A DNA stretch of 64,000 bases from an uncultured Prochlorococcus sp. (GCA_902574425.1 CACGNA010000003.1:1-64000), one strand, 5' to 3'. Numbered from the stretch's first letter, positions 41,907-53,352 are shown. The notes: generated from the letters alone by a model not told the origin. A program made the numbers and translations.

Positions 41907-43472
41907 TCAAGATATTTGTCTCGTTTTCTTATTTCTCATTAATTTCGATAATTCATCACCAATAGCATAAGCATTTGACCCAGTTTTACACTTTGATGCA
42001 GCAAATGAATGTAAAAGTACGTATTTAGCAAAAAAATCAGTCGTTATATTTCTACAAAACGTCAAATCAATCGCAGAACTGCCAGCTACAAATCCGGATA
42101 AAAGATCACCTAATCCAGCTCTAGCCGTCTGAGAATCAGTCCCAAAAAGTTGCCATGCTTTTTGATCATCAGCAACTATGCTGTTAGCTCCCTTTAACAA
42201 AACACTTATATTAAATTCTTTGGCCGCTTTAAGAGCTAGTCCAACATTAGTATCACCTTTTATATGAGGAAATAACCTTAAAAATTCTTTGTTATGAGGT
42301 GTAATCCATGTTTTAAATTTTCTCTCTAAAAAGAATTTTGATCCTAATTTAGATTCCGAAATCCTATTGAGTGCATCTGCATCCAAGATCAATAATCCTT
42401 CAAAACTTAAAAGATAGTCTTTTGATTTTTCCCAATCATCATTATCAATTCCTATTCCTGGGCCTAAAGCTAATGAATCAAATACACTTAAATCAATATT
42501 TTTTAATACACTTAATAAAGATGCATTTCCATTGTGATTAGATTGCATAGTTCCTTTTAAAACTATTTCTGGGGCAACTTGCCAAATAGATTCAGCAACT
42601 AACTCAGGTAAAACCGCAGAGATAAATCCTGCTCCGCTTGATATGGCCCCTTTTAATGCTAAGTATGCTGCGCCAGGATATTTTTCACTTCCCGCGATTA
42701 ATAATGTTCTTCCCCTTTTATATTTATTGGAATTTTTTGGTAAAGAAGGTAAATCAATATTTTTTAAATCTTTGTAAGTAACCTTAAAAATCCTTTTATC
42801 AACTTTGGACAATTTACTAACAGGCACCCCAACATCTATATGGTTCAATTCACCAATAAAAGGCAAAGCAGAATCTTGTATTAACCCAATTTTATTAAGA
42901 CCTATAGCTAAAGTGTAGTCTGCCTTTACTGCATTATCTAAAAACGGCTTTCCTTTATCAGGACATAATCCTGTTGGAATATCAATACTTATTACCTTGC
43001 CATATTTATTATGAAATTTTTGATTAAATAGTTTGATTAATTTATTATCAACTATTCTTGTTTGATTATTACCAAAAACCGCATCAATCCATAGTTCTTT
43101 CCCATTTGCATCAGGGGGCTCTACTAATTTTGTAACGCCAATAGATGTAAGATAATTAAGGTGGTTATTTGTTATTGTTTTTTTTATCGGGAATGGACAC
43201 CATACCTGGACTAAAAAACCTTTCAAAAAAAGCTCTCTAGCTATTACGGCACCGTCCCCACCATTATGCCCAGGACCTATTAAAACAGTTATTCCATGCT
43301 TTAAAAGAGTTTTCCTTTTCAAGAGCCATCTACTAATTTGGATTCCAGCTTTTTCCATCAATGCTTCTTGTGGCATGCCATCAGAAAACATTTCTTTCTC
43401 TAATATCAACATTTGCTTTGAATCAACAATTAAATGTTTAGAGTCAATTGTTGGCCATACAATTTCGTTCAT
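41907..43472 (-). CDS. nnr: Bifunctional NAD(P)H-hydrate epimerase/dehydratase
   Basis: YjeF_N GPGHNGGDG, carbohydrate-kinase-like domain GPGIG..., ARAGLGDLLSGFVAG. Confidence 0.93.
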   Translation of the reverse strand: MNEIVWPTIDSKHLIVDSKQMLILEKEMFSDGMPQEALMEKAGIQISRWLLKRKTLLKHGITVLIGPGHNGGDGAVIARELFLKGFLVQVWCPFPIKKTITNNHLNYLTSIGVTKLVEPPDANGKELWIDAVFGNNQTRIVDNKLIKLFNQKFHNKYGKVISIDIPTGLCPDKGKPFLDNAVKADYTLAIGLNKIGLIQDSALPFIGELNHIDVGVPVSKLSKVDKRIFKVTYKDLKNIDLPSLPKNSNKYKRGRTLLIAGSEKYPGAAYLALKGAISSGAGFISAVLPELVAESIWQVAPEIVLKGTMQSNHNGNASLLSVLKNIDLSVFDSLALGPGIGIDNDDWEKSKDYLLSFEGLLILDADALNRISESKLGSKFFLERKFKTWITPHNKEFLRLFPHIKGDTNVGLALKAAKEFNISVLLKGANSIVADDQKAWQLFGTDSQTARAGLGDLLSGFVAGSSAIDLTFCRNITTDFFAKYVLLHSFAASKCKTGSNAYAIGDELSKLMRNKKTRQIS

Positions 43473-43518
43473 AATTAGTACAAAACAATTGAAGTACTGT
43501 TCAAAAAATTAAACTTCC

Positions 43519-44691
43519 ATGTTAAAGACACAAAAGGATAAAAAATCAGAGAACTATTTTTCTACTAATAATAAAACTAAAAAGGACAAAAATATTATTG
43601 TAGGTCTTTCTGGTGGCGTAGATAGTTCCCTTTCAGCTGCTCTTCTTGTAGAAAGAGGCTGGAATGTTGAGGGACTAACTCTTTGGCTAATGAAAGGACA
43701 AGGCTCCTGTTGTTCTGAAGGATTAGTAGATGCTGCTGGCCTTTGTGAAGATTTAGGAATTAACCATAAAATAATAGATTCAAGAGAAATATTCGAAAGA
43801 GAGGTGATTAAAAAAACTACTGAAAGCTACGAGAAAGGTTTCACTCCACTTCCATGTTCTATGTGCAACAAAAATGTGAAATTTGAAGAGATGCTTAATT
43901 ACGCAATAACAAAAAAAGACTTTACTCATATTGCGACCGGACATTATGCAAGGCAAAAAAAATCATCTTATGCTGAAAAACTTGATTGCAAGAGCTTTGT
44001 ATTTAAGGAATTTCTTCTTCTAAGAGGTGCTGACGAGAACAAAGACCAAAGTTATTTTCTCTATTCTCTTTCACAAGAAGTACTGAGCAGATTAGAATTT
44101 CCTCTTGGTGAAATGAAAAAAGAAGAAACGAGAAAGGAAGCCCTGAGATTAGGCCTTAGAACTGCTCAAAAGCCAGAAAGTCAAGATTTATGTTTAGTTG
44201 AGCATTATGGATCAATGCAGAGATTTATTGACAAGCACATTGAACCCAAAGAAGGAGAAATTATGCATGTCAACGGTAAAGTTCTTGGTACACACAATGG
44301 TATTCAGCACTTTACGGTAGGTCAAAGAAAAGGTTTGGGCATTGCTTGGCCTGAACCATTATATGTAAAAAGTTTAGACAGAAAAAAAAACGTAGTATAC
44401 GTAGCTGATAAAAGTGATCTTTTTAATAGAGAAGCAATAATTAGTAAGGTTAACTGGGTTTCAATCGAAGAACCTAAGCAAGAGATAGAAGTAGAAGCAC
44501 AAATCAGATATAGAAGTCATCCAGTAAAAGGCACTTTAATTCCTTTGAAAAATTCAGATAATCCAACTAAAACATTTAAATTAATTTTTGAAGAAAGTCA
44601 AAGTTCGGTAACGCCCGGACAAGCTGCAGTATTTTATAAAGGAGAAATTTTATTAGGTGGTGGATTAATTAATTTTCCAAAAGATATTTAA
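43519..44691 (+). CDS. mnmA: tRNA-specific 2-thiouridylase
   Basis: [44 protein letters not shown]. Confidence 0.96.
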   Translation: MLKTQKDKKSENYFSTNNKTKKDKNIIVGLSGGVDSSLSAALLVERGWNVEGLTLWLMKGQGSCCSEGLVDAAGLCEDLGINHKIIDSREIFEREVIKKTTESYEKGFTPLPCSMCNKNVKFEEMLNYAITKKDFTHIATGHYARQKKSSYAEKLDCKSFVFKEFLLLRGADENKDQSYFLYSLSQEVLSRLEFPLGEMKKEETRKEALRLGLRTAQKPESQDLCLVEHYGSMQRFIDKHIEPKEGEIMHVNGKVLGTHNGIQHFTVGQRKGLGIAWPEPLYVKSLDRKKNVVYVADKSDLFNREAIISKVNWVSIEEPKQEIEVEAQIRYRSHPVKGTLIPLKNSDNPTKTFKLIFEESQSSVTPGQAAVFYKGEILLGGGLINFPKDI

Positions 44692-46152
44692 TCCCATAAA
44701 AAATATAAACAAAAACAAAATAGGTTTATCTCCAAATTTTGTATAGAAAGTCTTTTCGGATGAAAAATTAGGGAATACTATTTCATTTTGCTCAACATTT
44801 AAATCAAGCATTTGAATTATTTTCCCATCATCCTGAACTAAACCCGAAGGGCCTGTGTTTGATACGAGTAAATTATTTTTCTTATTTTCAATACTTCTCA
44901 ATCTCGCCAAAGATAGGAATTGATTAGATAGCTTAATTGGATAGGGATCTAAATTTGCTGCAGTTATTATTAGTTTTGCACCGCTATTAATAGCCTTTCT
45001 TATTTTCACTCCATCACTAATTTCGTAACAGATAGCTACTGCTAATGGGGGTGTAAATTTAGGATCGAAAAATCTTGAATCAGAACCTGGTTGAATTCCT
45101 CCTACTGCAGATAATCCTCTTGAAAAACTATTTAGAAATCTAGGTATTTTTTCACCTAATGGAACAAGTCTATTTTTATCTATGAAAGAGGTAAATGATT
45201 TATCTCCAATTTGAAATCCCAGTAAAGAGCTTCTTAACTCATTATCGTAATTTCTGAAACCTCCTGCCAAAGTATTAACCTTAATGCCTTTAGGTAAATA
45301 AAAATTATTAGATAGAGTTCCTTCAGGAGCAACAAGAAGTTTTGCTTGATTGGCTAAAGCATATTCTTGAGCGATAGATTGTTTTTCTTTAATAAACTCA
45401 TCATCTATTTTTAATTTTTCTCTTGTTGGGATATTTGTTTGCCAAATAGCCACAGGAAATTCAGAATTTGTTTTTATTGGATTTGTTAGCCCCCCAAATA
45501 AATGTAAGAAAATAATTATCAAAAGTCCAAAAATAAATATTTTTTTAAAATGAAGTTTTCTTCTCCATCTACCGTGACTAAAAAAAATCCAAAATCCAAT
45601 CAATATTTGTAATACACATAAACCACTTGCACCAATCCATCTTGCCAAACCAGCAAGATAAATATCACCTGGGACTAGACTTTCACCTAAACCTATCCAG
45701 AAAAAAGGTGTTTGAGAAAGTATCAATTCACCAATCCCCCAAGTCAAAGATAAAAAAAATACTTTTATGGTTAAAGGCATAATTTTCATTTTAAAAACAT
45801 CCTCTTTCCAGAGAATCATTTCAACTAACAGCCCCCATAAATAAACTAATAACCCACCCCAAAAAGCACAAAATAATAATATTGAAATGGCAATTATTAA
45901 ACTTGCAAACCATGAAAAACCAAGCCATGTCAATGGATGAAGATCATATAACCATGAATGACTTATCAAAACAAAGAAAAACCCCCACCAAAAATTTGCT
46001 ATTTTTCTTTCACTTCCCTCCCATAAAAAAAATAAAGATATCGGCATAAAAATCAGCCAAAAGTGAGTTGAGACTGAAATTCCTCCTAAAATTCCACCTA
46101 AACAAGGGTAAAAATATTGTCTTAAACTTTTAATTTGAGTCGGGATTAACAA
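44665..46152 (-). CDS. lnt: Apolipoprotein N-acyltransferase
   Basis: N-terminal TM region, nitrilase-like domain with [19 protein letters not shown]. Confidence 0.88.
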   Translation of the reverse strand: MLIPTQIKSLRQYFYPCLGGILGGISVSTHFWLIFMPISLFFLWEGSERKIANFWWGFFFVLISHSWLYDLHPLTWLGFSWFASLIIAISILLFCAFWGGLLVYLWGLLVEMILWKEDVFKMKIMPLTIKVFFLSLTWGIGELILSQTPFFWIGLGESLVPGDIYLAGLARWIGASGLCVLQILIGFWIFFSHGRWRRKLHFKKIFIFGLLIIIFLHLFGGLTNPIKTNSEFPVAIWQTNIPTREKLKIDDEFIKEKQSIAQEYALANQAKLLVAPEGTLSNNFYLPKGIKVNTLAGGFRNYDNELRSSLLGFQIGDKSFTSFIDKNRLVPLGEKIPRFLNSFSRGLSAVGGIQPGSDSRFFDPKFTPPLAVAICYEISDGVKIRKAINSGAKLIITAANLDPYPIKLSNQFLSLARLRSIENKKNNLLVSNTGPSGLVQDDGKIIQMLDLNVEQNEIVFPNFSSEKTFYTKFGDKPILFLFIFFMGLNIFWKIN

Positions 46153-46238
46153 TATAAAATTACGAAATTAAATTTATAATCACGCTTTTATTGTACCTTT
46201 ATTCTGTAAACTTAGTTTTAGTAACTTTCAAAATTTAA

Positions 46239-46811
46239 GTGAGAGAAGTCTTTATTAGTTTTGCAGTTTTTGTTTTTTGTATTTCATTAACTCTTTTCAG
46301 TCAATTTAATTCACCACAAGTTGTTAATGCTGCCGAATCAGAAACTGAGTTAATTCAAAAAACACCTGTTGCAAAATCATCAAATGTTTCAAATAATAAT
46401 TTATTTGAGCTAGACCCATCAGATCCAAATCCTATACTTTTCGCTATGGCAGAAGAAACACAATCAGAAAGCAATTCAAGGACTACAGAAAGTGGTCTAA
46501 TTATTTCGGATATCGCAAATGGAGAAGGAGATGAAGCTACTGCTGGGCAAACAGTGACTGTAAATTATACAGGAACTTTAGAAGACGGGACACAATTTGA
46601 TACCAGTATCGGTAGAGCTCCATTCAGCTTTCCCTTAGGTGCTGGACGAGTAATAAAAGGTTGGGACGAAGGTGTCGCAGGCATGAAAGTTGGAGGAAAA
46701 AGAAAATTAACAATACCTTCGGAACTTGGATACGGATCAAGAGGGGCAGGAAGTGTTATACCCGCCAATGCAACTTTGATATTTGAAGTTGAATTATTAA
46801 AAGTCAATTAA
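46239..46811 (+). CDS. FKBP-type peptidyl-prolyl isomerase
   Basis: [55 protein letters not shown]. Confidence 0.95.
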   Translation: MREVFISFAVFVFCISLTLFSQFNSPQVVNAAESETELIQKTPVAKSSNVSNNNLFELDPSDPNPILFAMAEETQSESNSRTTESGLIISDIANGEGDEATAGQTVTVNYTGTLEDGTQFDTSIGRAPFSFPLGAGRVIKGWDEGVAGMKVGGKRKLTIPSELGYGSRGAGSVIPANATLIFEVELLKVN

Positions 46812-46889
46812 ATTAAGTAAGAAAAATATCTAAGACTTTTCAATTTAGTTAATCTCCAAGTAATATAGATACAACACCAAATATTTGAA

Positions 46890-47363
46890 ATGTTAAGTAA
46901 ATTCATCAATTCTTTTCTAGATAAAAAATCCCCAATGACAGTCCATGCTCACTGTGATGGTCCTTGTGGTGTTTATGATCCAGCATCTACGAGAGTTGCT
47001 GCTGAAGCAGTTTTATCAATGACAAAAAAACTTATTGCACTAGAAGCTCCTTCTAGCACTGATTCAGCAGAGTGGGCTACATACAGTAATACATTTTCTA
47101 GATATGTTGCAGTTAAAGAAGAACAAGCAAAAGAAACAAAGAAAGAAATTCTAATTTTGTGGACAGATTACTTTAAACCAGTTCACTTAGAAACTTATCC
47201 AGACTTACATGAAACCATTTGGAAGGCGGCCAAATTATGCAGTGCATGCAAAGTTAATATTGATTTAGCTCAAGCTGAAGAACTCATTAGTTATGTAGAA
47301 AAGATTCATAATATTTTCTGGGCTTCAAAAGGAAGATCAGACGCTTTTGTAAAAGCTAGTTAA
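46890..47363 (+). CDS. sodN: Nickel superoxide dismutase
   Basis: Propeptide then HCDGPCGVYDP nickel hook. Confidence 0.97.
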   Translation: MLSKFINSFLDKKSPMTVHAHCDGPCGVYDPASTRVAAEAVLSMTKKLIALEAPSSTDSAEWATYSNTFSRYVAVKEEQAKETKKEILILWTDYFKPVHLETYPDLHETIWKAAKLCSACKVNIDLAQAEELISYVEKIHNIFWASKGRSDAFVKAS

Positions 47364-47740
47364 TCATAATTATTTTCAAAAGTTTTTTTGACTTAATTTT
47401 ATTTTTCTTAGGCTTAAGAAAAACCGCCATTATTAGCGGTGATTCTATGTTACCTTCCCTCAAAGAAGGGGATATTATATTTTTTAAAAATTATAAGGAT
47501 GGCAAATCAGATCCTAAACCAGGTCAAATAGTTATTTTTAATCATCCACTTAAAAACAAAACCCTCATTAAACGAATAAATTTAGTGAATCAAAATACTA
47601 TTGAAGTTTTTGGTGACAATATTGAATTTAGTGAAGATAGTAATAAATTTGGATTAGTAAATAAAGAAAAAATCATTGGAATTGTCACCTCTAAACTAAT
47701 CAGTTCTAAATTAAAAAGTTTTTTTAATTCACAAAGATAG
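47360..47740 (+). CDS. sodX: NiSOD maturation protease (S26-like); reading frame shown, true start unclear
   Basis: Catalytic motif IISGDSMLPSLKEGD spans the track's ATG at 47447; frame open from 47360 with no ATG/GTG/TTG before it; Lys region TLIKRIN. Confidence 0.8.
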   Translation, partial: LIIIIFKSFFDLILFFLGLRKTAIISGDSMLPSLKEGDIIFFKNYKDGKSDPKPGQIVIFNHPLKNKTLIKRINLVNQNTIEVFGDNIEFSEDSNKFGLVNKEKIIGIVTSKLISSKLKSFFNSQR

Positions 47741-48395
47741 AAGCACTTCTTTGAATCCAAAATAATCCCATGGAGAAGGAAAGCCCTCCTGCACCAGCTA
47801 TTAATCTTTTAATAAATTTTTGACTTGCGTTAAAGGTCGTAAAAGATATTAAACAAGTAAAAAGATTCATACTTATTAATGAACCAATTAAATATGAAAT
47901 CAAATAAAAGCAAGCACTTGTTAAAGGTAGAGCTAATGCAGGTAGGACTGCAAGAAAATGCGAACCTCCTGCTATACCATGGAGTAAGCCTAAACCTGTT
48001 AAAGCATGGGAGTGTTTATTATTATTTTTTTGTTCCTTAACATGTAAATGAAAGTGACGATGAGCAATCCCATTCTCATGCTTGTGAGAGTGGGAATGCA
48101 TACTTAATTGAAAAGAATTCTTAATAGCAAATACTCCAACAATTAGAAGAGAAATTCCAACTAGGAATTCAGCAATATTGGAGAATTTGTTTAATGGCGT
48201 AATGTCCTTAATAAAAATAGCGAGAAAAGCTAATAAGAGAACTCCAGAAGAGTGTCCTAAGCCCCATGAGAAACTATTTGCAAGAGCTTTTTTGGGATTA
48301 TTAATAGCTACTGGCGCCATTGCTATTAGATGATCAGCACCACTAACGACATGCACAAATCCTGCAACGATACCGGTTAATATTACAGCCTGCAT
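47724..48395 (-). CDS. Putative nickel permease (HupE/UreJ/UreH-like)
   Basis: HVVSGADHLIAMAPVAI, His-rich loop HSHSHKHENGIAHRHFHLHVKEQ, LLHGIAGGSHFLAVLPAL; adjacent to sodN/sodX. Confidence 0.7.
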   Translation of the reverse strand: MQAVILTGIVAGFVHVVSGADHLIAMAPVAINNPKKALANSFSWGLGHSSGVLLLAFLAIFIKDITPLNKFSNIAEFLVGISLLIVGVFAIKNSFQLSMHSHSHKHENGIAHRHFHLHVKEQKNNNKHSHALTGLGLLHGIAGGSHFLAVLPALALPLTSACFYLISYLIGSLISMNLFTCLISFTTFNASQKFIKRLIAGAGGLSFSMGLFWIQRSASIFVN

Positions 48396-48450
48396 ATATA
48401 TTCAGTACATCTTAATTTATTCAATTTTATAGCACGATTTGGATTCAAAA

Positions 48451-49338
48451 TTAATTTGAGTTAAATAATTTCTTGAAAGATTTTTCAATATCACTTTCTC
48501 TCATAAAAGTTTCACCAATCAATACTCCCTTAATTCCAATAGATATAAGCGATTCTACGTCCTCGGTACAATTAATTCCGGATTCACTAATGGGAAGAAT
48601 ATTTTGTTTTAAAAATATATCTGAATATGTATTCATCAATTCTATTGATGTTTTTAAATCTGTTTTAAAAGTTTTTAAGTCCCTATTATTTATTCCAATC
48701 AAATTAAAAGATTTTAACTTTAATATCCTTTCTAATTCATTCTCGTTATGGACTTCAACAAGAACACTCATCCTTAAATTATCAGCAATTTTTTTTAGAT
48801 AAATTAAATCGTCATCGCTTAAAATCGCCGCGATTAATAATATTGCATCAGCACCAGATACCCTTGCTTTATAAATCTGATAAGCAGAAATAATAAAATC
48901 TTTGCAGAGTAGAGGAAGATTAGTTGATTTTCTTACAGTTTCAAGTATTTCGTAACTACCTTGAAAAAACCTTTTATCGGTTAATACTGAGATACATGAT
49001 GCACCTAATCCTTCATAACAAGGAGCTATCTCTTCAGGATTAAAATCTTCTCTGATAACACCTTTACTTGGACTAGCTTTTTTTATTTCAGCAATCACTC
49101 CTGGTTTTATTTTCGACACCAAGATACTTTTATAAAAGTCTTTAGGAGCAGGAAGGTTACTAATCTTCTTTATTAGATCTTCCAAAGAAACTATTTTTTT
49201 AAAATTTTTAATTTCAAGGTCCTTATGCCATACAATTTCTTCAAGAATATTTTTTGCTTGTGCCTCTCTGTGAGGTACAGCATATTCTAAATTTTCTACC
49301 CTAACTGTTGGATTTGGTGGCCTGCGTCTTATTTCCAT
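48451..49338 (-). CDS. trpC: Indole-3-glycerol phosphate synthase
   Basis: [42 protein letters not shown]. Confidence 0.97.
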   Translation of the reverse strand: MEIRRRPPNPTVRVENLEYAVPHREAQAKNILEEIVWHKDLEIKNFKKIVSLEDLIKKISNLPAPKDFYKSILVSKIKPGVIAEIKKASPSKGVIREDFNPEEIAPCYEGLGASCISVLTDKRFFQGSYEILETVRKSTNLPLLCKDFIISAYQIYKARVSGADAILLIAAILSDDDLIYLKKIADNLRMSVLVEVHNENELERILKLKSFNLIGINNRDLKTFKTDLKTSIELMNTYSDIFLKQNILPISESGINCTEDVESLISIGIKGVLIGETFMRESDIEKSFKKLFNSN

Positions 49339-49350
49339 TAAGTATAAATT

Positions 49351-50790
49351 CTATTTTACTTGAGAAGCCGCTTGTTTATATGCGACCTCAACTACTTCAC
49401 TAAGAGTGGGATGAGTATGTACTTCTGTAGATAATTCAATTACATCTTGATTCCTTGAAATAGCATTCGAAATTTCTTGAATCAAATCAGCTGCATGTAA
49501 CCCAAAAATATGAGCACCTAATACTTTTCCATTATCTTTATTGAAAATCAACTTGAGCATTCCATCACTCTCCAATTCAGCCAATGCTTTTGAATTAGCC
49601 TTAAAGAAACTTTTGACAACTCCCAAAGTAAAATTTTCTTTTGCCGATATTTCTTTAGCTTCAGCTTCAGAGAGACCAACTGAACTTATCTCAGGATGAG
49701 TAAATGTTGCAGCAGGTATACTCTTATAATTAATTTCGAAGTTACCACCGCAAATATTATCAACAGCAATAGTACCTTGCGCTGCGGCTGTGTGGGCAAG
49801 CATTAGTTTACCAGTTACATCGCCAACAGCCCAAATGTTAGGTATTATTTTCTCACCATTTTTAACCCTCATTTGATCATCTATAGGAATGAAGCCTTTT
49901 ACTGTTTCAATCCCAACAGATTCAAGATTTAAGTTATTACTATTAGGACTTCTACCAGTTGCAACTAGTACAGCGTCAACTTCTAAAGTTTCTATAACTT
50001 CTTTAGATTTTGCATCCGTCAGTTCTATTTTAACAGGACATCCAGGTATTATTTTTGTCGCAAAGACATTTGATTTTGTATCTATATCTCTTGATTTAAT
50101 AAGGTTCTTCTTAGCAATTTTTGCAATGTCTGGATCAAATGTTGGCATAATATTTTCCAAAGCCTCTATCATGGTAACTTCACAACCCAACGCGGTATAA
50201 ACATCAGCAAATTCCAATCCTATATATCCGCTTCCAATAATAGCTATCCATCTTGGTAGCCACTCAAGTTTAACCGCATCATCACTAGTAAATACAGTTC
50301 TATTATCCAAAGTAATCCCACGAGGAACAAAAGGAGAAGAACCAGTTGCTATAACAATATTTTTAGATGTGAAGATTTTATCAATTCCGTTTTTATCTCT
50401 TACACCCACTTTTTGATTTCCTTCAAGTCTTCCAATGCCCAAAATAATTTCAACTCCACTCCTTTTGAGAGTTTTTGTTAAATTTTCTCTAACATTTAAA
50501 ACTAAATTATTTGCATGATCTGCAATTTTTGATCTCTCAAACCTTACTGGAGACGCATGAATACCAAATTTAGCTAAATGTTCATAATCAGCAATTTCTC
50601 TAACTTTTCCACTTGCAGCCAAAAGAGCTTTAGAGGGGACGCAACCCTTGTTAACGCAAGTGCCTCCCATATCAGAAGATTCTACTATTGCGACTTTTAG
50701 TCCCTTAGCAGCAGCATGTTTAGCAGCATCAAAACCTCCATACCCTGCTCCTATTACGATTAAATCAAAATCAAAACTTGAATCAGTCAC
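49351..50790 (-). CDS. lpd: Dihydrolipoyl dehydrogenase
   Basis: VIGAGYGGFDAAKHAA, GGTCVNKGCVPSKAL, HTHPTLSE. Confidence 0.96.
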   Translation of the reverse strand: MTDSSFDFDLIVIGAGYGGFDAAKHAAAKGLKVAIVESSDMGGTCVNKGCVPSKALLAASGKVREIADYEHLAKFGIHASPVRFERSKIADHANNLVLNVRENLTKTLKRSGVEIILGIGRLEGNQKVGVRDKNGIDKIFTSKNIVIATGSSPFVPRGITLDNRTVFTSDDAVKLEWLPRWIAIIGSGYIGLEFADVYTALGCEVTMIEALENIMPTFDPDIAKIAKKNLIKSRDIDTKSNVFATKIIPGCPVKIELTDAKSKEVIETLEVDAVLVATGRSPNSNNLNLESVGIETVKGFIPIDDQMRVKNGEKIIPNIWAVGDVTGKLMLAHTAAAQGTIAVDNICGGNFEINYKSIPAATFTHPEISSVGLSEAEAKEISAKENFTLGVVKSFFKANSKALAELESDGMLKLIFNKDNGKVLGAHIFGLHAADLIQEISNAISRNQDVIELSTEVHTHPTLSEVVEVAYKQAASQVK

Positions 50791-51623
50791 TTTTTATCTA
50801 TGTATTTAGAAGTGTATGCGACTCTTTTTCGTTCTAATAATAATGGAACTGCAACACAAGCCACATTCAATGATTCTACAAGCTCACTATGCGGAATTGA
50901 AATTGTTTCATTAAAAGCTTCTTGAATTTTTTTATGAATTCCTTCACCTTCATTACCCAAAATCAATGCTGTACGTTTAGTCCAATCAATTTCCCAGTAG
51001 GGCTTTGAAAATTTTTTAGAGTTTTTCTTGTGACTACTAGTAGAAAATATCTTAAACCCAACATTTGACAATTCAGATAAAGAATTTAATAAAGAATTTA
51101 TTATTTCTTCTTCATTACCCTCAAATCTTAGAAATGGGAGGTGAAAGACGGCACCAGATGATGCTCTTAATACCTTTTGATTTAATGGGTGCGCGCCTCC
51201 AGCTAAAAATATTGAATCGACCCCAGCAGCTAGAGCAGTTCTAAAAAGATTTCCCATATTTCCGGGATCTTGAATCCTATCAAGAACAAGAACCAAATCA
51301 TCTTTAGTATTAAATTGATAATTAGGTATTGATGAGATTTCGACTAATGCTGCGATGCCATCTGGATTAATTGTTGAAATCGCAGAAGCCAAAACCTCAT
51401 CCGAGACAATAGTTATTAATGATTTATCAAATTTTTTGCTAAGACTTTGATTCTTTTTAAGCCATTTATCAGTAACTAAAATTTTGGAGGGAGCATTTCC
51501 AGAATTCAACAATTCTTCTATGAGATGAGTACCCTCTATGCAAAAAAAGTTCTTATCTTTGCGAGAAGATCCGCTTTTAAATGATCTAAATCTTTTAACT
51601 AGATTATTGTTTTTACTAGTTAT
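50787..51623 (-). CDS. TrmH/SpoU-family RNA methyltransferase; proposed N-terminal extension beyond track TTG at 51512
   Basis: Core VLDRIQDPGNMGNLFRTALAAG, LILGNEGEGI, VESLNVACVAVPLLLE; upstream in-frame ITSKNNNLVKRFRSFKSGSSRKDKNFFCIEGTHLIEE is the family N-terminal substrate domain. Confidence 0.8.
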   Translation of the reverse strand: MTSKNNNLVKRFRSFKSGSSRKDKNFFCIEGTHLIEELLNSGNAPSKILVTDKWLKKNQSLSKKFDKSLITIVSDEVLASAISTINPDGIAALVEISSIPNYQFNTKDDLVLVLDRIQDPGNMGNLFRTALAAGVDSIFLAGGAHPLNQKVLRASSGAVFHLPFLRFEGNEEEIINSLLNSLSELSNVGFKIFSTSSHKKNSKKFSKPYWEIDWTKRTALILGNEGEGIHKKIQEAFNETISIPHSELVESLNVACVAVPLLLERKRVAYTSKYIDKK

Positions 51624-51832
51624 TTTTAAAAAAGTATTTTCTATGAGGAATTTTAAAATTTTGTTATCATTTACATTTTAATTTCCATTAAAGTATTGAT
51701 CAATATTTTTTAAATTTTAATTTCCCAAAAATTGAATAATACATTTTTACTTTTAATTAATATTCAGGACGTTACATAGGGTGGACTTAAGAATATTAGT
51801 TTGTCATTATAAATCTAATAAATTAAATCTTA

Positions 51833-53203
51833 ATGATTTGCGGAAGCAAAAAGAAGTCATATCTTAAATCAGAAAATTTAAAGATTTTTGGCCAAGGTAA
51901 ATTAAATGGAAGAGTTAAAATAAGTGGTGCGAAAAATTCAGCCTTGGTTTTGCTGGCAGCATCATTACTAACTAATGAAAGAATAATTCTTGAGAATGTC
52001 CCCCGTCTTACTGATATTGAAAAAATGGGAAATATTCTTAAGAATTTAGGAGTTAATTTGGTAGATAAAAACAATAAAATAGAGATCGATTCAAAAAATA
52101 TTTCCATTAAAGAACTTCCTTATGAACTTGTTAATGGACTAAGAGCTAGTTTCTTTTGTATTGGAGCTCTATTAAGTAAATTTGGAGAGGCTAAAGTCCC
52201 CTTGCCTGGAGGTTGCAATATTGGTTCAAGGCCAATAGATGAGCACATTAATGGACTTAAAGCATTAGGTGCAGAAATTCTGATTGAAGAAGGAATTGTC
52301 AAGGCAAAAATAAAAGGAAAGAAAAATAAACTTTATGGTACAAATATCAAATTAAAGTGTCCAAGCGTAGGGGCAACTGAAACTTTAATAATGGCTGCAT
52401 CTCTAGCCGAGGGACGAACTACTATTGAGAATGCGGCAAGAGAGCCTGAAATTCAGGATTTATGTCAAATGCTTAATAAAATGGGAGCAAAAATTTACGA
52501 CGCTGGTAAAGAAAAAATAATTATTGATGGTGTTAATAAACTTGGTGGTTGTACTCATAAAGTAATTCCAGACAGAATAGAAGCTGGAACTTTTCTAATA
52601 GCTGCTGCTGCAACTTCCTCTTCCATTACAATTTCTCCTGTTATTCCTATACATCTTGAAGCTGTTACGAATAAGCTTCAAGAGAGTGGGAGTAAAATTA
52701 CGATTAAAGGTAATTCAATTAAAATCAAGGGTAAAGAGATTAAAGGAGTAGACATTGATACAGCTCCCTACCCAGGATTCCCTACTGATTTGCAGGCACC
52801 ATTTACAGCTCTAATGACGATCGCCAATGGTGAATCCAAGATAACTGAAACAATTTTCGAAAACAGAATGAATCACATTCATTTACTAAAGAAAATGGGT
52901 GCAAGTATAAAATTAAATAAAAATGTAGCTTATATCAAAGGTGTTAAAACAATTAAGGGGATGGATCTAGTTGGCTCAGATCTAAGGTCATCAGCTGCAT
53001 TAATAATTGCTGGTATTATCGCTAAAGGTATCAGTAAAGTCTATGGTTTAGAGCATTTGGATAGAGGTTATGAGAATTTTGAATCAAAACTAAAAATGTT
53101 AGGTATTAAAATAGTTAGAGAGTTTAACAAAAGAACTCTTAATCAGAGTGAATATAAAATTGATTCTGAACCTAAGGATATTATAGATTTAAGAGCTGCT
53201 TAG
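51833..53203 (+). CDS. murA: UDP-N-acetylglucosamine 1-carboxyvinyltransferase
   Basis: ISGAKNSALVLLAAS, LPGGCNIGSRPIDEHI (catalytic Cys), PGFPTDLQAPF. Confidence 0.97.
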   Translation: MICGSKKKSYLKSENLKIFGQGKLNGRVKISGAKNSALVLLAASLLTNERIILENVPRLTDIEKMGNILKNLGVNLVDKNNKIEIDSKNISIKELPYELVNGLRASFFCIGALLSKFGEAKVPLPGGCNIGSRPIDEHINGLKALGAEILIEEGIVKAKIKGKKNKLYGTNIKLKCPSVGATETLIMAASLAEGRTTIENAAREPEIQDLCQMLNKMGAKIYDAGKEKIIIDGVNKLGGCTHKVIPDRIEAGTFLIAAAATSSSITISPVIPIHLEAVTNKLQESGSKITIKGNSIKIKGKEIKGVDIDTAPYPGFPTDLQAPFTALMTIANGESKITETIFENRMNHIHLLKKMGASIKLNKNVAYIKGVKTIKGMDLVGSDLRSSAALIIAGIIAKGISKVYGLEHLDRGYENFESKLKMLGIKIVREFNKRTLNQSEYKIDSEPKDIIDLRAA

Positions 53204-53241
53204 TATACGAATAGAAATTTTTCAATTCCTAGGAAATTAAT

Positions 53242-53352
53242 TTATACGTAAGCGATATTAATTAATGAAATACAACCTAAAAATAGTATAAACAATACTA
53301 AAAAGCGATTAGACCAAATTCTATTTAAACCACTAAGTTTCAAATCATTCAT
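53242..53352 (-). CDS. Single-TM microprotein (36 aa)
   Basis: MNDLKLSGLNRIWSNRFLVLFILFLGCISLINIAYV*; ATGA overlap with upstream microprotein. Confidence 0.55.
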   Translation of the reverse strand: MNDLKLSGLNRIWSNRFLVLFILFLGCISLINIAYV

